Shown piece after piece: positions 9,322 through 18,009 of a stretch of DNA of 44,503 nt (positions are counted from its first letter, which is position 1; every line of letters starts with the position of its first letter). Source of the stretch: Brevibacillus centrosporus. Its GTDB lineage: Bacteria; Bacillota; Bacilli; Brevibacillales; Brevibacillaceae. The stretch lies in assembly GCF_003710815.1 (NCBI RefSeq), contig NZ_RHHP01000048.1:1-44503 (forward strand), read 5' to 3'. A model generated the notes under the pieces. That model was not told where the DNA came from, did no database searches, and saw nothing but the letters and a program-made list of their open reading frames with translations. The position numbers were made by a program, and so were the translations under genes.

Positions 9322-9369
9322 CTTCTTTAGGGAAGGAAGCGAAAGGCGGGAAGGGAGAAGGATGAGAGT

Positions 9370-9966
9370 ATGCGATTATTTGTTGCACTGGATATACCTG
9401 GACATGCTGCAGCGTATATAGCGGATATTCAACAGCGGCTGCAGCAGGAAGTGACTGCTGATCGTTGGCAATCCTTGCACAATCTCCATCTCACCTTGCA
9501 TTTCTTGGGGGAAGTGCATGAATCACTGCTCCCTGCCATTTGTGAAGACATGGATATCGTCAGCGCCATTATCAATCCGTTTTCGCTGCGGATCGGAGGA
9601 TTTGGCGCATTCCCTCATGCTGAGCATCCTCGCGTTCTCTGGCTGGGGCTGCGAGGCCAGACGAATCCTTTGAAGCAGCTGCACTTGTTGCTGGGAAAAC
9701 GCTTTGACCTGCACGAAGGTCTTTCCTATGATCGGAAGCGGTATCGTCCCCATATCACCCTCGCCCGCGGTCCGCATGGTCAGGGAGGCGGGCTGCCCCT
9801 GCTGGAGTGGAACGAGCGTTATTTGGCGCTCGAGCCGCCACATTGGCAGGCCAAGCATGTCCATTTGTATCAGTCCGAGCTAAAGCCGGAGGGAGCAGTA
9901 CATTCGATTATCCACACAAGCACGTTTGATAAAGAACACAGCAAAAAACAAGCGGTGCCTGAATAG
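9370..9966 (+). CDS. thpR: RNA 2',3'-cyclic phosphodiesterase (LigT/ThpR)
   Basis: A 198-aa enzyme of the 2H phosphoesterase superfamily that opens 2',3'-cyclic phosphates on RNA ends and can ligate 2'-5' tRNA halves. Both HxT signatures are intact: HLTL at residues 40-43 and HITL at 128-131, the latter preceded by RYRP and followed by ARG. The start is preceded by AAGGA at 8 nt. The following gene begins about 50 nt downstream and is probably in the same transcript. Confidence 0.92.
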   Translation: MRLFVALDIPGHAAAYIADIQQRLQQEVTADRWQSLHNLHLTLHFLGEVHESLLPAICEDMDIVSAIINPFSLRIGGFGAFPHAEHPRVLWLGLRGQTNPLKQLHLLLGKRFDLHEGLSYDRKRYRPHITLARGPHGQGGGLPLLEWNERYLALEPPHWQAKHVHLYQSELKPEGAVHSIIHTSTFDKEHSKKQAVPE

Positions 9967-10015
9967 ACTGGAAGAAGAGACCAGTGGAGATCTTCCAGAA
10001 AGCGGTGGAAAACGG

Positions 10016-10684
10016 ATGGGTGAGTTCACGACCGGCATTCTTTATCCACGCAAATACGAACCGAAAGTACTGATAGCCTTGTCCAAGACAGAAAAGCCGT
10101 ACTTCCATAGAAACGTCAACGGCGACTGGAACGCTTTTTTCCTGCAGGACGAGTGGCTGGAAAGATCGGAAACCCTGCAATTTCTCCTGCAGCTGTCAAA
10201 GCATTTTGTGCCGCTGCTATGGTTTCACGACGCAGAAGACAATGGCTGGGGATTTCGGTTGTTCGATGCTGGCTACGAAGTGTCATCGGGGACGATCAGC
10301 TACTCGCTGGATGTTGAGATGGCCGAAGAGGAATTTGGTCGACTGTATCCGGAAATCGACCTGCAGGAAGGCATCGGAGAAAGTGACGAAGTGCGGCAAA
10401 AGTACGAAGACATCCTGGACCGGGTAGTACGCTCGGAGCTGTATCGGCGAGAAGTAGGCAAAGGAATTACCAGGATTAAGCCACAGTCCTTTCAGCGCAT
10501 CGTTGGCCCCAAGCAAGTGCAACAGCTTCGTTCGTTGTTCGACTTACAGCTGTTAACGGATGTGGATGAAGATACTGGCGCTTCGTTGTTGTACGATTCA
10601 GTCGATCTGTTCAAAGAGATTCTAGGCATCGAAGAGATGGTTTGGGTCAATTACGCTTACCTGGCAAGCGGGGGAAGAGAATAG
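10016..10684 (+). CDS. Unknown protein downstream of thpR
   Basis: A 222-aa acidic soluble protein that I cannot assign to a family. It contains aromatic-rich segments (WFHDAEDNGWGF) and no signal peptide. ATG 10016 after GCGGTGG is preferred; the frame is open back to 9926, inside the thpR end, but without a ribosome site. It is followed by a strong terminator, so thpR and this gene probably form a two-gene unit. Confidence 0.7.
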   Translation: MGEFTTGILYPRKYEPKVLIALSKTEKPYFHRNVNGDWNAFFLQDEWLERSETLQFLLQLSKHFVPLLWFHDAEDNGWGFRLFDAGYEVSSGTISYSLDVEMAEEEFGRLYPEIDLQEGIGESDEVRQKYEDILDRVVRSELYRREVGKGITRIKPQSFQRIVGPKQVQQLRSLFDLQLLTDVDEDTGASLLYDSVDLFKEILGIEEMVWVNYAYLASGGRE

Positions 10685-10702
10685 AAAGAAAAGAAAAGAT
10701 AA

Positions 10703-10749
10703 GAGGAGGGCGATGTGGCGACATGCACATTGCCTTCCTCTGTTTTTTT
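10703..10749 (+). terminator. Terminator after the thpR unit
   Basis: A roughly 15-bp stem (GAGGAGGGCGATGTG with CACATTGCCTTCCTC, including G-T pairs) is followed by a run of seven T. Confidence 0.85.
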
Positions 10750-10788
10750 ACAGGAAGAGTGTATACGATTCTTAGGCTTGACAGAGCC

Positions 10789-11664
10789 TTAACCGCGAAC
10801 GGTATCCCCCTGTTCAATCCGGTCAATGCCTGCAAAACGGATGCGAACGGATCGAGCCAGCAGGAGATCGGAGGAATCCGAAACCTGCATATGTAGATGG
10901 GGCTCGCTGGAATTGCCAGAGTTGCCGCATTGCCCGATCAGCTGTCCTTGTAAGACAGAATCGCCCGTCTGAACAGTGACCGAGCCGCATCTGAGATGGG
11001 CAAGCAGGCTGTACTCTTTGTTGCCGTGGTCGATCTCCACAAAGTTGCCGGCCGCATACGCTTCATTGACGATGCCAGGCTCGTTGTCCGCTATAGCGTT
11101 TGACACCTTGAGGACGGTTCCGGAAGCGGGAGCGAGGATCGGCTGTCCGAAAGCAAAATAGCTTTCATTGTGTTTGGGATCACCGAAGTAGGTTTGCCCG
11201 TTTTTCATGACGAGAAAGTCAAACGCATAGCGCTGGCTCGGATAGGCGTAGTGGTAGTTGACCAGTTCGTTTGTGCCGCCCCAATAAATGAACCACTCCC
11301 CGGTAAAGGGCAGCCGGTAGGTTCCTTTTGATAAGGCTTCGTCGGTTTCAGGAAAAGAGCTCAGATGGGTGAGGCGTAAACCGAGAATTTCACCGCTTTG
11401 ACTGATCGCGGTAGATAACCCTTTTTGCCCACTCTCGTCCACCCAGACGATACGAAGCGCGCCGCCCCAGGGGACGATGGAGGCAGGACGTGCTTGATAA
11501 GCCTTTACCTCTTGGTGAAATTGGGAAGCAAACGTGCCAAACTCCTCCAGGCTCAATTGCTCTCGAAACGAGACGCTGCAGGCTTCGTAGAGCTGCTGGT
11601 ACGCCCCCGACAGGAAGGCGGTCGGGATCCAGTCAGCCAGAGCGGCACGATCATGTCGTTCCAA
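10789..11664 (-). CDS. M23-family peptidase, no signal peptide
   Basis: About 291 aa. The C-terminal half is a lysostaphin-type M23 metallopeptidase domain. Zinc ligands are visible as the His and Asp of HYAYPSQRYAFDF, and the HLH of EPHLHMQ; GNFVEIDHG and GNSGNSSEPH are also family-typical. The N-terminal half resembles a DUF3887-like domain. These enzymes cut peptidoglycan cross-links, yet no signal peptide is visible. I chose TTG 11664, 9 nt after GGAG. The frame is open to TTG 11727, but that start lies in the T-tract of the cheW terminator and lacks a ribosome site. Confidence 0.85.
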   Translation of the reverse strand: MERHDRAALADWIPTAFLSGAYQQLYEACSVSFREQLSLEEFGTFASQFHQEVKAYQARPASIVPWGGALRIVWVDESGQKGLSTAISQSGEILGLRLTHLSSFPETDEALSKGTYRLPFTGEWFIYWGGTNELVNYHYAYPSQRYAFDFLVMKNGQTYFGDPKHNESYFAFGQPILAPASGTVLKVSNAIADNEPGIVNEAYAAGNFVEIDHGNKEYSLLAHLRCGSVTVQTGDSVLQGQLIGQCGNSGNSSEPHLHMQVSDSSDLLLARSVRIRFAGIDRIEQGDTVRG

Positions 11665-11720
11665 ATGAATCACACTCCATTCGGATAAATAGTACGGATG
11701 AAGCGAGGTTTCGTTTCTCA

Positions 11721-11760
11721 AAAACAAAAACCCAGCGTCCGATTAGACTGCACTGGGTTT
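11721..11760 (-). terminator. Terminator of cheW
   Basis: Stem AAACCCAG/CTGGGTTT; on the minus strand it ends in TTTTTGTTTTT. It separates cheW from the M23 gene. Confidence 0.8.
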
Positions 11761-11768
11761 GATGTGTA

Positions 11769-12248
11769 TTATTTCTTTTTCCACTGTCCGAAAATCTCAT
11801 CGATATCCAGAAGCATGATCAGCTTGTCGTTCAACCGGGCAATTCCTTGCAAATACTTGCCTTCGACACCGGCGACGAGTGGAGGCGCTGCTTCAATCAG
11901 CTTTTGGGGGATATTCATGACCTCGGAGACAGCGTCGACGATGATGCCCACATCGAGCCCTTCCAGCTGGAGATCGACGAAGCGTGTATCGTCTGTTTCT
12001 GCGACAGGCTCCAGCCCGAACATGGTGCGGAGATTGATGATTGGCAGGATGCGTCCACGCAAATCGACTACCCCTTCTACGTATGCAGGCGACTTGGGAA
12101 AACGCGTCACAGGCAAAGGCTTGATAATTTCCCGCACGAGCGAAATGGAGAGGCCGTAATACTCATTCCCCATCTTGAAAAGGATCGATTGGGCAGTTGC
12201 CCCTTCTGTATCCCACTGCGATCCGTGATTTTGCTTCACAAGTTCCAT
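11769..12248 (-). CDS. cheW: CheW-type chemotaxis coupling protein
   Basis: A 159-aa CheW domain protein that links chemoreceptors to the CheA kinase at the inner face of the membrane. The segments VREIIKPLPVTRFPKSP, GVVDLRGRILPIINLR and ARLNDKLIMLLDID are textbook CheW. ATG 12248 has GGGGAGG 9 nt upstream; the in-frame start at 12278 has none. It stands alone, away from cheA or receptors, so it may be a stand-alone or paralogous coupling protein (CheV, in contrast, carries a receiver domain, absent here). Confidence 0.93.
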   Translation of the reverse strand: MELVKQNHGSQWDTEGATAQSILFKMGNEYYGLSISLVREIIKPLPVTRFPKSPAYVEGVVDLRGRILPIINLRTMFGLEPVAETDDTRFVDLQLEGLDVGIIVDAVSEVMNIPQKLIEAAPPLVAGVEGKYLQGIARLNDKLIMLLDIDEIFGQWKKK

Positions 12249-12352
12249 ATGACACTTCCTCCCCGAATCTCTTTCCATTCTTTACCCATATTGTAGCATG
12301 GACAAACCTGAATAGGGGTGGTTTTTCAATCCGTCCGGCTACCCTACCTATC

Positions 12353-12402
12353 AAAACAGCGGGAGCCATGGACAAGAAGATAAAGTCATGGACTCCCGCT
12401 GT
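12353..12402 (-). terminator. Terminator of the DUF3626 gene; member of a repeated hairpin type
   Basis: Stem ACAGCGGGAG (12356-12365) with CTCCCGCTGT (12393-12402), ending in TTTT on the minus strand. The whole hairpin, including the loop, closely resembles the one at 27014-27064. Confidence 0.75.
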
Positions 12403-12445
12403 TCGATTATCAATCGATACTACGTCATACCCCACAGCTTTTGCT

Positions 12446-13582
12446 TCAACGAGCTTGTCTCCCGTATCGCACCAGCACGTGCCAGATCTGCTTCAGGTGT
12501 TGCCATGTCTCATTGGGCTCGCCCCAGTCTTTCCAGTCATCCGGGTGATCCGAAAAGTCGGCGGACGCTCTGCCAATCGTCGTGGCATCGAGCAATCCAG
12601 AAGATGCGCCGTACCGTTGATCCAATCTTACCGCGAGTGGAGGCATAGCTGGGCCACGGAAATCTGCGGACACGTCGCTCACAGAAAGAACAAAGCCCGG
12701 ATGCCATACGAGTTCGATGCCGCACTTTTCCGCTAATTGCTGGAGCTTGCTGTCTATGTGCGTGCCCTGGTAGGAAGGATCGGCAAACAACGCTTCGACA
12801 TCTGTACCAAGATCGATATCCCCGTGGATTTGCGCTTCGATGTAATCGTCCAATGCGCGCCCGATTCGGTGATTCACCTCTTGAAATCCATTTGCCCGTA
12901 AAGTTAGCAGCTGTTGGACCACGGCTGGTACATCCATGTTCGGCGAGCCGAGTGCTTCTTTGGTCGTTTCGACGCTGTGCAAAAGAGCTGCAAGGATCGC
13001 GTCGAAAGAATCAGCCGTCCCGAAATGCTCCGGTTCGGTATGGCTGTCGCCAAAAGTAAACGTGCAACGCTGCAGCAGATGAGGTCGCAGCTGAATAAAA
13101 CAGGAGCCAAATCGCGGGGACGCGCCATCCGCATAGTTCATGAGGTTGAGAGCACCGTATTTAGGGCGTTCCTTTTCCTGAACAGTCGATGACTGGTAGG
13201 CGCCTCCGAATAATTTCTCTTCCCAGCGATCACGGTCCCCCCCGGGATAGGCAGTACGGCCACCGTTGGTCACGCCGGTTTCAAATTGGCTATGGTAGCT
13301 GCCAGTTGCCAAAAGTCCTTCTACCACAGAAATGCCAGCCGGAAGGATTCGATCTGGATGAAAGCTGAGTGTGATACGAGCATGCTGGCGGATGTTGGTC
13401 AGCAAATCCTCCACCGTCACAAAGTCTACGCCAGCATTCTGCAGGATGGACGTTGCTTGTTCACGCATTTGCTGTTGCAAAAGCGTGGATTGGTTTTGGA
13501 CAAACTGCATGGCAAAAGACTGTGCTGCCGTTAACGATTTCTGTGAGCGCAACTGCTGTGACTGATGGGCGAATGGATCCAC
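12446..13582 (-). CDS. DUF3626 family protein
   Basis: A 378-aa protein matching the DUF3626 family (PF12294) by its hallmark stretches: ITLSFHPDRILP, YHSQFETGVTNGG, YPGGDRDRWEEKLFGGAY and FTFGDSHTEPEHFGT. The His/Asp/Arg-rich conserved blocks suggest a metal- or nucleotide-handling enzyme, but no activity is established that I know of. An AGGAGG at 13589-13594 abuts an ATG at 13588, which is too close, so GTG 13582 (spacing 6) is the probable start. Transcribed alone with its own terminator. Confidence 0.82.
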   Translation of the reverse strand: MDPFAHQSQQLRSQKSLTAAQSFAMQFVQNQSTLLQQQMREQATSILQNAGVDFVTVEDLLTNIRQHARITLSFHPDRILPAGISVVEGLLATGSYHSQFETGVTNGGRTAYPGGDRDRWEEKLFGGAYQSSTVQEKERPKYGALNLMNYADGASPRFGSCFIQLRPHLLQRCTFTFGDSHTEPEHFGTADSFDAILAALLHSVETTKEALGSPNMDVPAVVQQLLTLRANGFQEVNHRIGRALDDYIEAQIHGDIDLGTDVEALFADPSYQGTHIDSKLQQLAEKCGIELVWHPGFVLSVSDVSADFRGPAMPPLAVRLDQRYGASSGLLDATTIGRASADFSDHPDDWKDWGEPNETWQHLKQIWHVLVRYGRQAR

Positions 13583-13713
13583 GTACATCCTCCTGACTCG
13601 TCTTCCAAGCGTTTTTATCCATTGTAGTGCATCCCATTTGCCATGAAAATCATTATTTTGGCACATGACAGACAAATGCCCCCCAAATGGAGGGTGCATT
13701 TGTCGTAGGGCAT

Positions 13714-14331
13714 TTATTTAATCTTGATCCGATAGGTATAATCATCCGCCATCAGCTTCGTCACCTGTTCTCGGTTAGTCTGAACCGAGTAGGGAAGGCG
13801 GATGGAATCCCCGAGAATGAAGTCTTTATAGGTACCTTGCGTCTTTTTCAGGAGCTTGGTCGAGCTCGCCAGTACGGTCTGATCTTTGTTCAACATTTCT
13901 ACGACGAGAACGGGCTCCCTTGGAAGGTCCTTTTCGATTACATAGACAAAGTCTAGGTTGATGCCTCCCAGAAGCCTGCTGCTATCCAGTGATGTCAGGA
14001 TGCTATACTTGGGCTCGACTGACACAAATTGAGCGGATTCGTTTAGGATCAAAGGATACTTGGCATTCGTTACAGACAGATGGTAGGTTGCGTTTTTCGC
14101 ATCCCATTTCACATCGTATCCGAGCGACTGCGCCAAAAGCTGAAGGGATACGTATGGCTGATTGTTATGCATGATCACGGGAGATGAAGTCGTGTCAATC
14201 AGTCTGCCTTCTTCCTCGACAGTAATGTTGGGTGCGGGCGCAGGTGCGGTAGAAGTAACAGCGGTGGCTGCAGCAGCAGGGCTAGCCATGGAAACGAGTA
14301 GGGCGAGGATTACAGGGATCTTTCCTTTCAT
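13714..14331 (-). CDS. Secreted protein with copper amine oxidase N-terminal-like domain
   Basis: A 205-aa exported protein. The Sec signal peptide (MKGKIPVILALLVSMASPAAAA) has a typical AxA cleavage region near residue 22. Residues about 45-90 (PVIMHNNQPYVSLQLLAQSLGYDVKWD) match the PF07833 repeat, a cell-wall-associated fold common in Paenibacillaceae surface proteins. The C-terminal half is unassigned. The ATG has GGAGG at 6 nt. The role is probably envelope-associated. Confidence 0.8.
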   Translation of the reverse strand: MKGKIPVILALLVSMASPAAAATAVTSTAPAPAPNITVEEEGRLIDTTSSPVIMHNNQPYVSLQLLAQSLGYDVKWDAKNATYHLSVTNAKYPLILNESAQFVSVEPKYSILTSLDSSRLLGGINLDFVYVIEKDLPREPVLVVEMLNKDQTVLASSTKLLKKTQGTYKDFILGDSIRLPYSVQTNREQVTKLMADDYTYRIKIK

Positions 14332-14533
14332 GAGGAACCTCCAATATCATTATCAATATTTTCCATATAGAAATTAATGTCTACTTCTATCTGGAAAAAC
14401 AAGGGAATAAACTCCCGATTTTAGAAGGATGAAACAGAAAGGCAAACAGGCAATCGCCATCTACAAAAGAGTAAAGATGGTAAGAAATGAGACAATTCTT
14501 TTCTAAGAAAAAGCCATACTAAAGGAAAGAAGC

Positions 14534-14567
14534 AAAAAAAGACTGACAAGCCGCGGCGTGTCAGTCT
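14534..14567 (-). terminator. Terminator
   Basis: Stem AGACTGACA/TGTCAGTCT around a GC-rich loop; on the minus strand it is followed by seven T. It ends the 173-aa gene at 14589-15110. The remaining 200 bp up to 14331 show no gene. Confidence 0.85.
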
Positions 14568-14588
14568 GCTCGTTCTTATCGGGTTTCC

Positions 14589-15110
14589 TCAGGGTTCCTT
14601 CAGCTCGCTGAGCGAAATTCCCTGTTCCAGCGCAAATTCAAAATCATCCACATCATAAAATTGAACGGGTACGATATATTCCAAAATCCGATCCTGATAG
14701 TCCGGCTGGTCCGTGATCAGCGGGACTTCAAATCGCATGGACGTGAGCAAAAGCTGTGTCTCGACAGGATCAAAAATTTCTCCCCACATGGCGTTGTCTT
14801 CCACTTTGATGATGGTCAGCGTGACACCATTCGGAAAGGTAAAAGGCACCTTGGACCACGGAGCGATCAACCCTTTTTCCAAGCGCTTGCGGTTGAAGGG
14901 ATCATGGAAGAACTGACTCATCTCCTGCATGATCTTCCGTACGTACTGATCGTCGCCAGAGTAGGGCATGATAGGTTCGGGGCTTTGGATGAACTCGTCC
15001 AATTCATAGATTGTCGACGCGGGTATCAGATATTCTACCGGTTGCGATGGGGACATCAGCTCCCCGTAGATAGCCAGCATGATCGCTTCGGTAACGAATT
15101 GTTTCGACAT
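14589..15110 (-). CDS. Unknown cytoplasmic protein
   Basis: A 173-aa acidic protein beginning MSKQFVTEAIMLAIYGEL; no family recognised with confidence. It is a compact, soluble alpha/beta protein without Cys clusters. ATG 15110 follows AAGGAGGAGGG. A convincing promoter lies at 15133-15161, so this is a monocistronic gene divergent from the TerC-family gene. Confidence 0.72.
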   Translation of the reverse strand: MSKQFVTEAIMLAIYGELMSPSQPVEYLIPASTIYELDEFIQSPEPIMPYSGDDQYVRKIMQEMSQFFHDPFNRKRLEKGLIAPWSKVPFTFPNGVTLTIIKVEDNAMWGEIFDPVETQLLLTSMRFEVPLITDQPDYQDRILEYIVPVQFYDVDDFEFALEQGISLSELKEP

Positions 15111-15132
15111 TTCGACAACCCTCCTCCTTACA

Positions 15133-15161
15133 ATCATACTGAATTCCCGTACATACAACAA
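15133..15161 (-). promoter_or_regulatory. SigA-type promoter of the 173-aa gene
   Basis: On the minus strand, TTGTTG and TATGAT are separated by 17 bp and lie about 25 bp upstream of the start codon. Confidence 0.65.
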
Positions 15162-15240
15162 CCCCAGACAAGGGGAGAGAGTGCACGGTTTCCCATTTCC
15201 TCATCGACCGCAAGAAAGTGAAGTATCGGAGGGATGATCC

Positions 15241-15915
15241 TTGTTTGATTCCGCATTTGTCTCATCGCTGCTCATCATTATTACCATCAATATTGTGCTG
15301 AGTGGAGATAATGCCGTCGTAATTGCGATCGCTTGCCGCAAGCTTGCCCCGCAGCAAAGAAAAAGAGCAATCCTCTGGGGGACTTTCCTGGCTGTGATTG
15401 TCCGGGTAATCGCTACTGTGCTGGCGGTTTACCTTCTTAAAATCCCGTTTTTGTACTTGGTGGGTGGGGCTGTCTTGCTATGGATCAGCTACAACCTGCT
15501 GCGGGAAGAGGACGAGGACAGTCAGATCGAGTCCAGTGAGGATATGGTGCAGGCGGTCAAGACGATTGTAGTCGCCGATGTGATGATGGGGCTGGACAAT
15601 GTTCTGGCTATCGCCGGGGCGGCAAATGGCAATCTCGTATTGATCGTGCTCGGGCTCATTATCAGCGTGCCGCTCATGGTGTTTGGAAGCCAGCTGATAC
15701 TGAAAGCTATGGAGCGGTTTAACTGGCTTGTCTACTTGGGCTCTGCGGTATTAGCCTGGGCAGCAGCCAACATGATTACAAACGAAGAAATCATCGCAGA
15801 CTGGCTTTCCTCGTACAGTGGCCTGGAAGCTGTTATCAAAATCGTCCTTGTTGCGCTAGTGCTGTTTCTCGGTTACTGGCAGCGAAGCCACCACGACCAG
15901 GCACATGCGGAGTAA
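15241..15915 (+). CDS. TerC family membrane protein (YjbE/YceF-like metal exporter)
   Basis: A 224-aa protein with about seven hydrophobic helices. The TerC signature NIVLSGDNAVVIAIACRKL near residue 20, and the second acidic membrane motif VVADVMMGLDNVLAIAGA, are both present; their Asp residues are thought to bind metal. Bacillus TerC proteins export manganese and help metalate secreted enzymes. The start is TTG 15241, 7 nt after CGGAGGG. No yybP-ykoY manganese riboswitch is evident in the short leader. Confidence 0.9.
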   Translation: MFDSAFVSSLLIIITINIVLSGDNAVVIAIACRKLAPQQRKRAILWGTFLAVIVRVIATVLAVYLLKIPFLYLVGGAVLLWISYNLLREEDEDSQIESSEDMVQAVKTIVVADVMMGLDNVLAIAGAANGNLVLIVLGLIISVPLMVFGSQLILKAMERFNWLVYLGSAVLAWAAANMITNEEIIADWLSSYSGLEAVIKIVLVALVLFLGYWQRSHHDQAHAE

Positions 15916-15921
15916 AAGGAA

Positions 15922-15948
15922 AAGCTGAGACGCACGAGGTCTCAGCTT
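15922..15948. terminator. Bidirectional terminator
   Basis: A perfect 10-bp stem AAGCTGAGAC/GTCTCAGCTT lies between the convergent TerC and HD-GYP genes. The minus-strand tail (TTTTCCTTTT) is the stronger one. Confidence 0.85.
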
Positions 15949-15959
15949 ATACTGTGTTC

Positions 15960-17048
15960 TTACATCGTTTGGACGATCGTGACGCTCATCCATTCTTTTT
16001 CGTATAGATTGATTTCGTAAGGGGATGCGACATTCGCTCCATCGGGTTCCTGTAAAATGCGGATCGTCGGTCGATTCACCGCCAGCGAATTGACTTGGGA
16101 CACGACCCCGACTTGCCCGGTATTCAACTTCACCGTAGAGGCGACTGGATAAATGGCGACATGCTGCAAGAACAGCTTTAACAGATCCAAGTCGAAATAG
16201 GAGTTGCCTGTCGCAAATAAAAACTCCGTCGCGTCGCTGGGCGAAAAGCTGTTGCGAAAGGGACGAGGGGAAATCAGCGCGTCATATACATCTGCGATGG
16301 CAACGATCCGGGCGTACTCATGGATGTTTGTGTCTGTCAGCTGCCGCGGGTATCCGGTACCATCGTAGCGCTCATGATGCTGCAAGGCACAGTGGGCAGA
16401 CACCACCGAAATATTGTACTGGCCGCGCAAAATGTTGAAGCCTTCCTCCGTATGATACTGAATTCGTTTGCGTTCCTCCGCATTTAGCTCCAGCTTTTGA
16501 CTCCATAGTTCTTTGGGAACCTGTGTCATGCCAATATCAAAGAGAAGGGCGCCAATCCCCAGATCCATCAGCTGCTGCTGGTTATAGCCTTTTGCCAGTC
16601 CTACAACTCCCGCAAGTACAGCTACATTGACTGCGTGATGAAAAAAGTAGCCGTCAAGTACGTGAAGATGGGAGAGATTGACGAGCACATCGCGGCGGCT
16701 GCTCAGGTCTGTAATGATTTCTTTGAATACCTTTTGGAAGGTGCTGCCGAAGTCGGGCAAAGAGGTTCGGCGTTTGACCAAGGGCTGGTCCATCAAGCCC
16801 GTCATCGTTTTGTAGACCGCATCAACGGCATCTTTTCGGGTTTCATCACGTATCGCTTCATCAGGAATGATATCATCCGTATGTTTATCTTGAATATAAA
16901 TGGTGTCGATACCCAATTGAACAAGCCGATCGATATAGCGCTGCGTCAGTTCTACTCCAAGTCCCAGCAGAACATTTCCGTTTTCGAGAAACACGCTTTT
17001 CGCTACTATATCGCCCGGCTTTACCGAGGAAATATGCAATTTTCTCAC
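15960..17048 (-). CDS. HD-GYP domain protein with degenerate HD motif
   Basis: A 362-aa protein. An N-terminal DUF3391-like region (about 1-90) precedes an HD-GYP domain (about 120-310). The GYP part is intact (HHERYDGTGYP, residues 224-234), as are HH at 137-138 and H199. The HD doublet, however, reads FD: LLFDIGM with Phe170-Asp171 in place of the usual LLHDIG. HD-GYP proteins hydrolyse cyclic-di-GMP using a bi- or tri-nuclear metal site to which that His contributes, so activity may be altered or lost. GTG 17048 has only a weak TGGGA site. The neighbouring MerR-like gene has the same direction. Confidence 0.88.
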   Translation of the reverse strand: MRKLHISSVKPGDIVAKSVFLENGNVLLGLGVELTQRYIDRLVQLGIDTIYIQDKHTDDIIPDEAIRDETRKDAVDAVYKTMTGLMDQPLVKRRTSLPDFGSTFQKVFKEIITDLSSRRDVLVNLSHLHVLDGYFFHHAVNVAVLAGVVGLAKGYNQQQLMDLGIGALLFDIGMTQVPKELWSQKLELNAEERKRIQYHTEEGFNILRGQYNISVVSAHCALQHHERYDGTGYPRQLTDTNIHEYARIVAIADVYDALISPRPFRNSFSPSDATEFLFATGNSYFDLDLLKLFLQHVAIYPVASTVKLNTGQVGVVSQVNSLAVNRPTIRILQEPDGANVASPYEINLYEKEWMSVTIVQTM

Positions 17049-17162
17049 AACGATGGTCCCAGTCCTTTTCTTGTTGAAGTGTAAATCGTCCTGATATTCT
17101 GGCTATTCCGCTAGTTCCAATATAGCACAAGGAAGGAGAGGAGACTACCGTTTCCCTAGATT

Positions 17163-17777
17163 CTATTCTGCTGCGCGATCCGATCGGGTAAACCAGCGAA
17201 ACGGATTCAGTGACCAGCGAGGCTCATGACGAGCGTAGCGCTCTTTGCGGCGTGTCAAGCGTTGCTGCATCAGGTCCATTTCAAAAGTGACACGGCGAAT
17301 TTCCAAACGCAGCGATTCCTGCATTTCTTCGATGTCCGTAATTTTTTGCAGGATCGTCGATTGCATCGTGTTCAAGGCAGTCAGCTGCGTGAGTTCACGC
17401 TGAAACTGGACTAGCGTCTCTTGCACACTGCGCTCCATTTCCTGCATGCCTGCGTCCCGCTTGTTGGAAGCTGCTACAGTAATAGCAGTCTCTTCTACGG
17501 AAGACAGCTCGTCCGATAGGAGGAGATCTTCCGGAATCCGACCTTCATCGATCAGCTGTCGCTGGATTTCACGCAGCGAGCTGTTCCCGCTATCTTTTCG
17601 TTCCTTTACTTCTTTCAATAAGGCGAAGCCGTTTTCACTGATCAAATAGTGACCCTGCGGATTTTTCAGTCGTTCATGTGCCGGTACGAACAAGTCCAGC
17701 CAGTTGCGCAATGTACGAACATGCACGTCAAGGCGATCAGCTACCTCTTTCGAAGCCATCCAAACTTGTACATCCAT
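17163..17777 (-). CDS. MerR-like HTH protein with C-terminal coiled coil (RacA-like architecture)
   Basis: A 204-aa protein. Residues about 5-60 form a MerR-type winged helix (WMASKEVADRLDVHVRTLRNWLD) and residues about 105-185 are a long heptad-rich coiled coil, ending in a basic and aromatic tail (RWSLNPFRWFTRSDRA). This HTH plus coiled-coil layout is like Bacillus RacA, which ties DNA to the cell pole, but sequence identity is not clear by eye. ATG 17777 follows GGAGTG at 9 nt. A TATAAT (17822-17827, minus) lies upstream. Confidence 0.75.
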   Translation of the reverse strand: MDVQVWMASKEVADRLDVHVRTLRNWLDLFVPAHERLKNPQGHYLISENGFALLKEVKERKDSGNSSLREIQRQLIDEGRIPEDLLLSDELSSVEETAITVAASNKRDAGMQEMERSVQETLVQFQRELTQLTALNTMQSTILQKITDIEEMQESLRLEIRRVTFEMDLMQQRLTRRKERYARHEPRWSLNPFRWFTRSDRAAE

Positions 17778-17913
17778 CCCGAATCACTCCTTTTTTTCCC
17801 CCAGATATTCCCGGTGGAGTCATTATAGCACCATTTTTTTCCGGGAAAGAGAGAATCGACAAAGGTTCTAAAAAGTAGTGGGAATTCGTCTGTTTTGGAC
17901 AGTTCTGCGTTTT

Positions 17914-17941
17914 TTGTCAAAATGGCGTACATGCTCATAAT
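17914..17941 (+). promoter_or_regulatory. SigA-type promoter of the ZIP gene
   Basis: TTGTCA and CATAAT separated by 16 bp, about 70 bp upstream of the ZIP start. Confidence 0.5.
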
Positions 17942-18009
17942 GACCGGGACAGGCGCGTACAATGAAGGGATGAATCGCCTACCCGCAAAGACGAGGAGAG
18001 GACTGCACG

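Noticed and set aside
13671..13704. Long inverted repeat GACAAATGC...GCATTTGTC as a terminator
   Set aside because: The stem is strong but no T-run follows on either strand, so it is not claimed as a terminator; it may be a structural element downstream of the secreted protein gene.
15111..15240. yybP-ykoY manganese riboswitch before the TerC-family gene
   Set aside because: The leader is about 80 nt beyond the divergent promoter and lacks the conserved paired loops.
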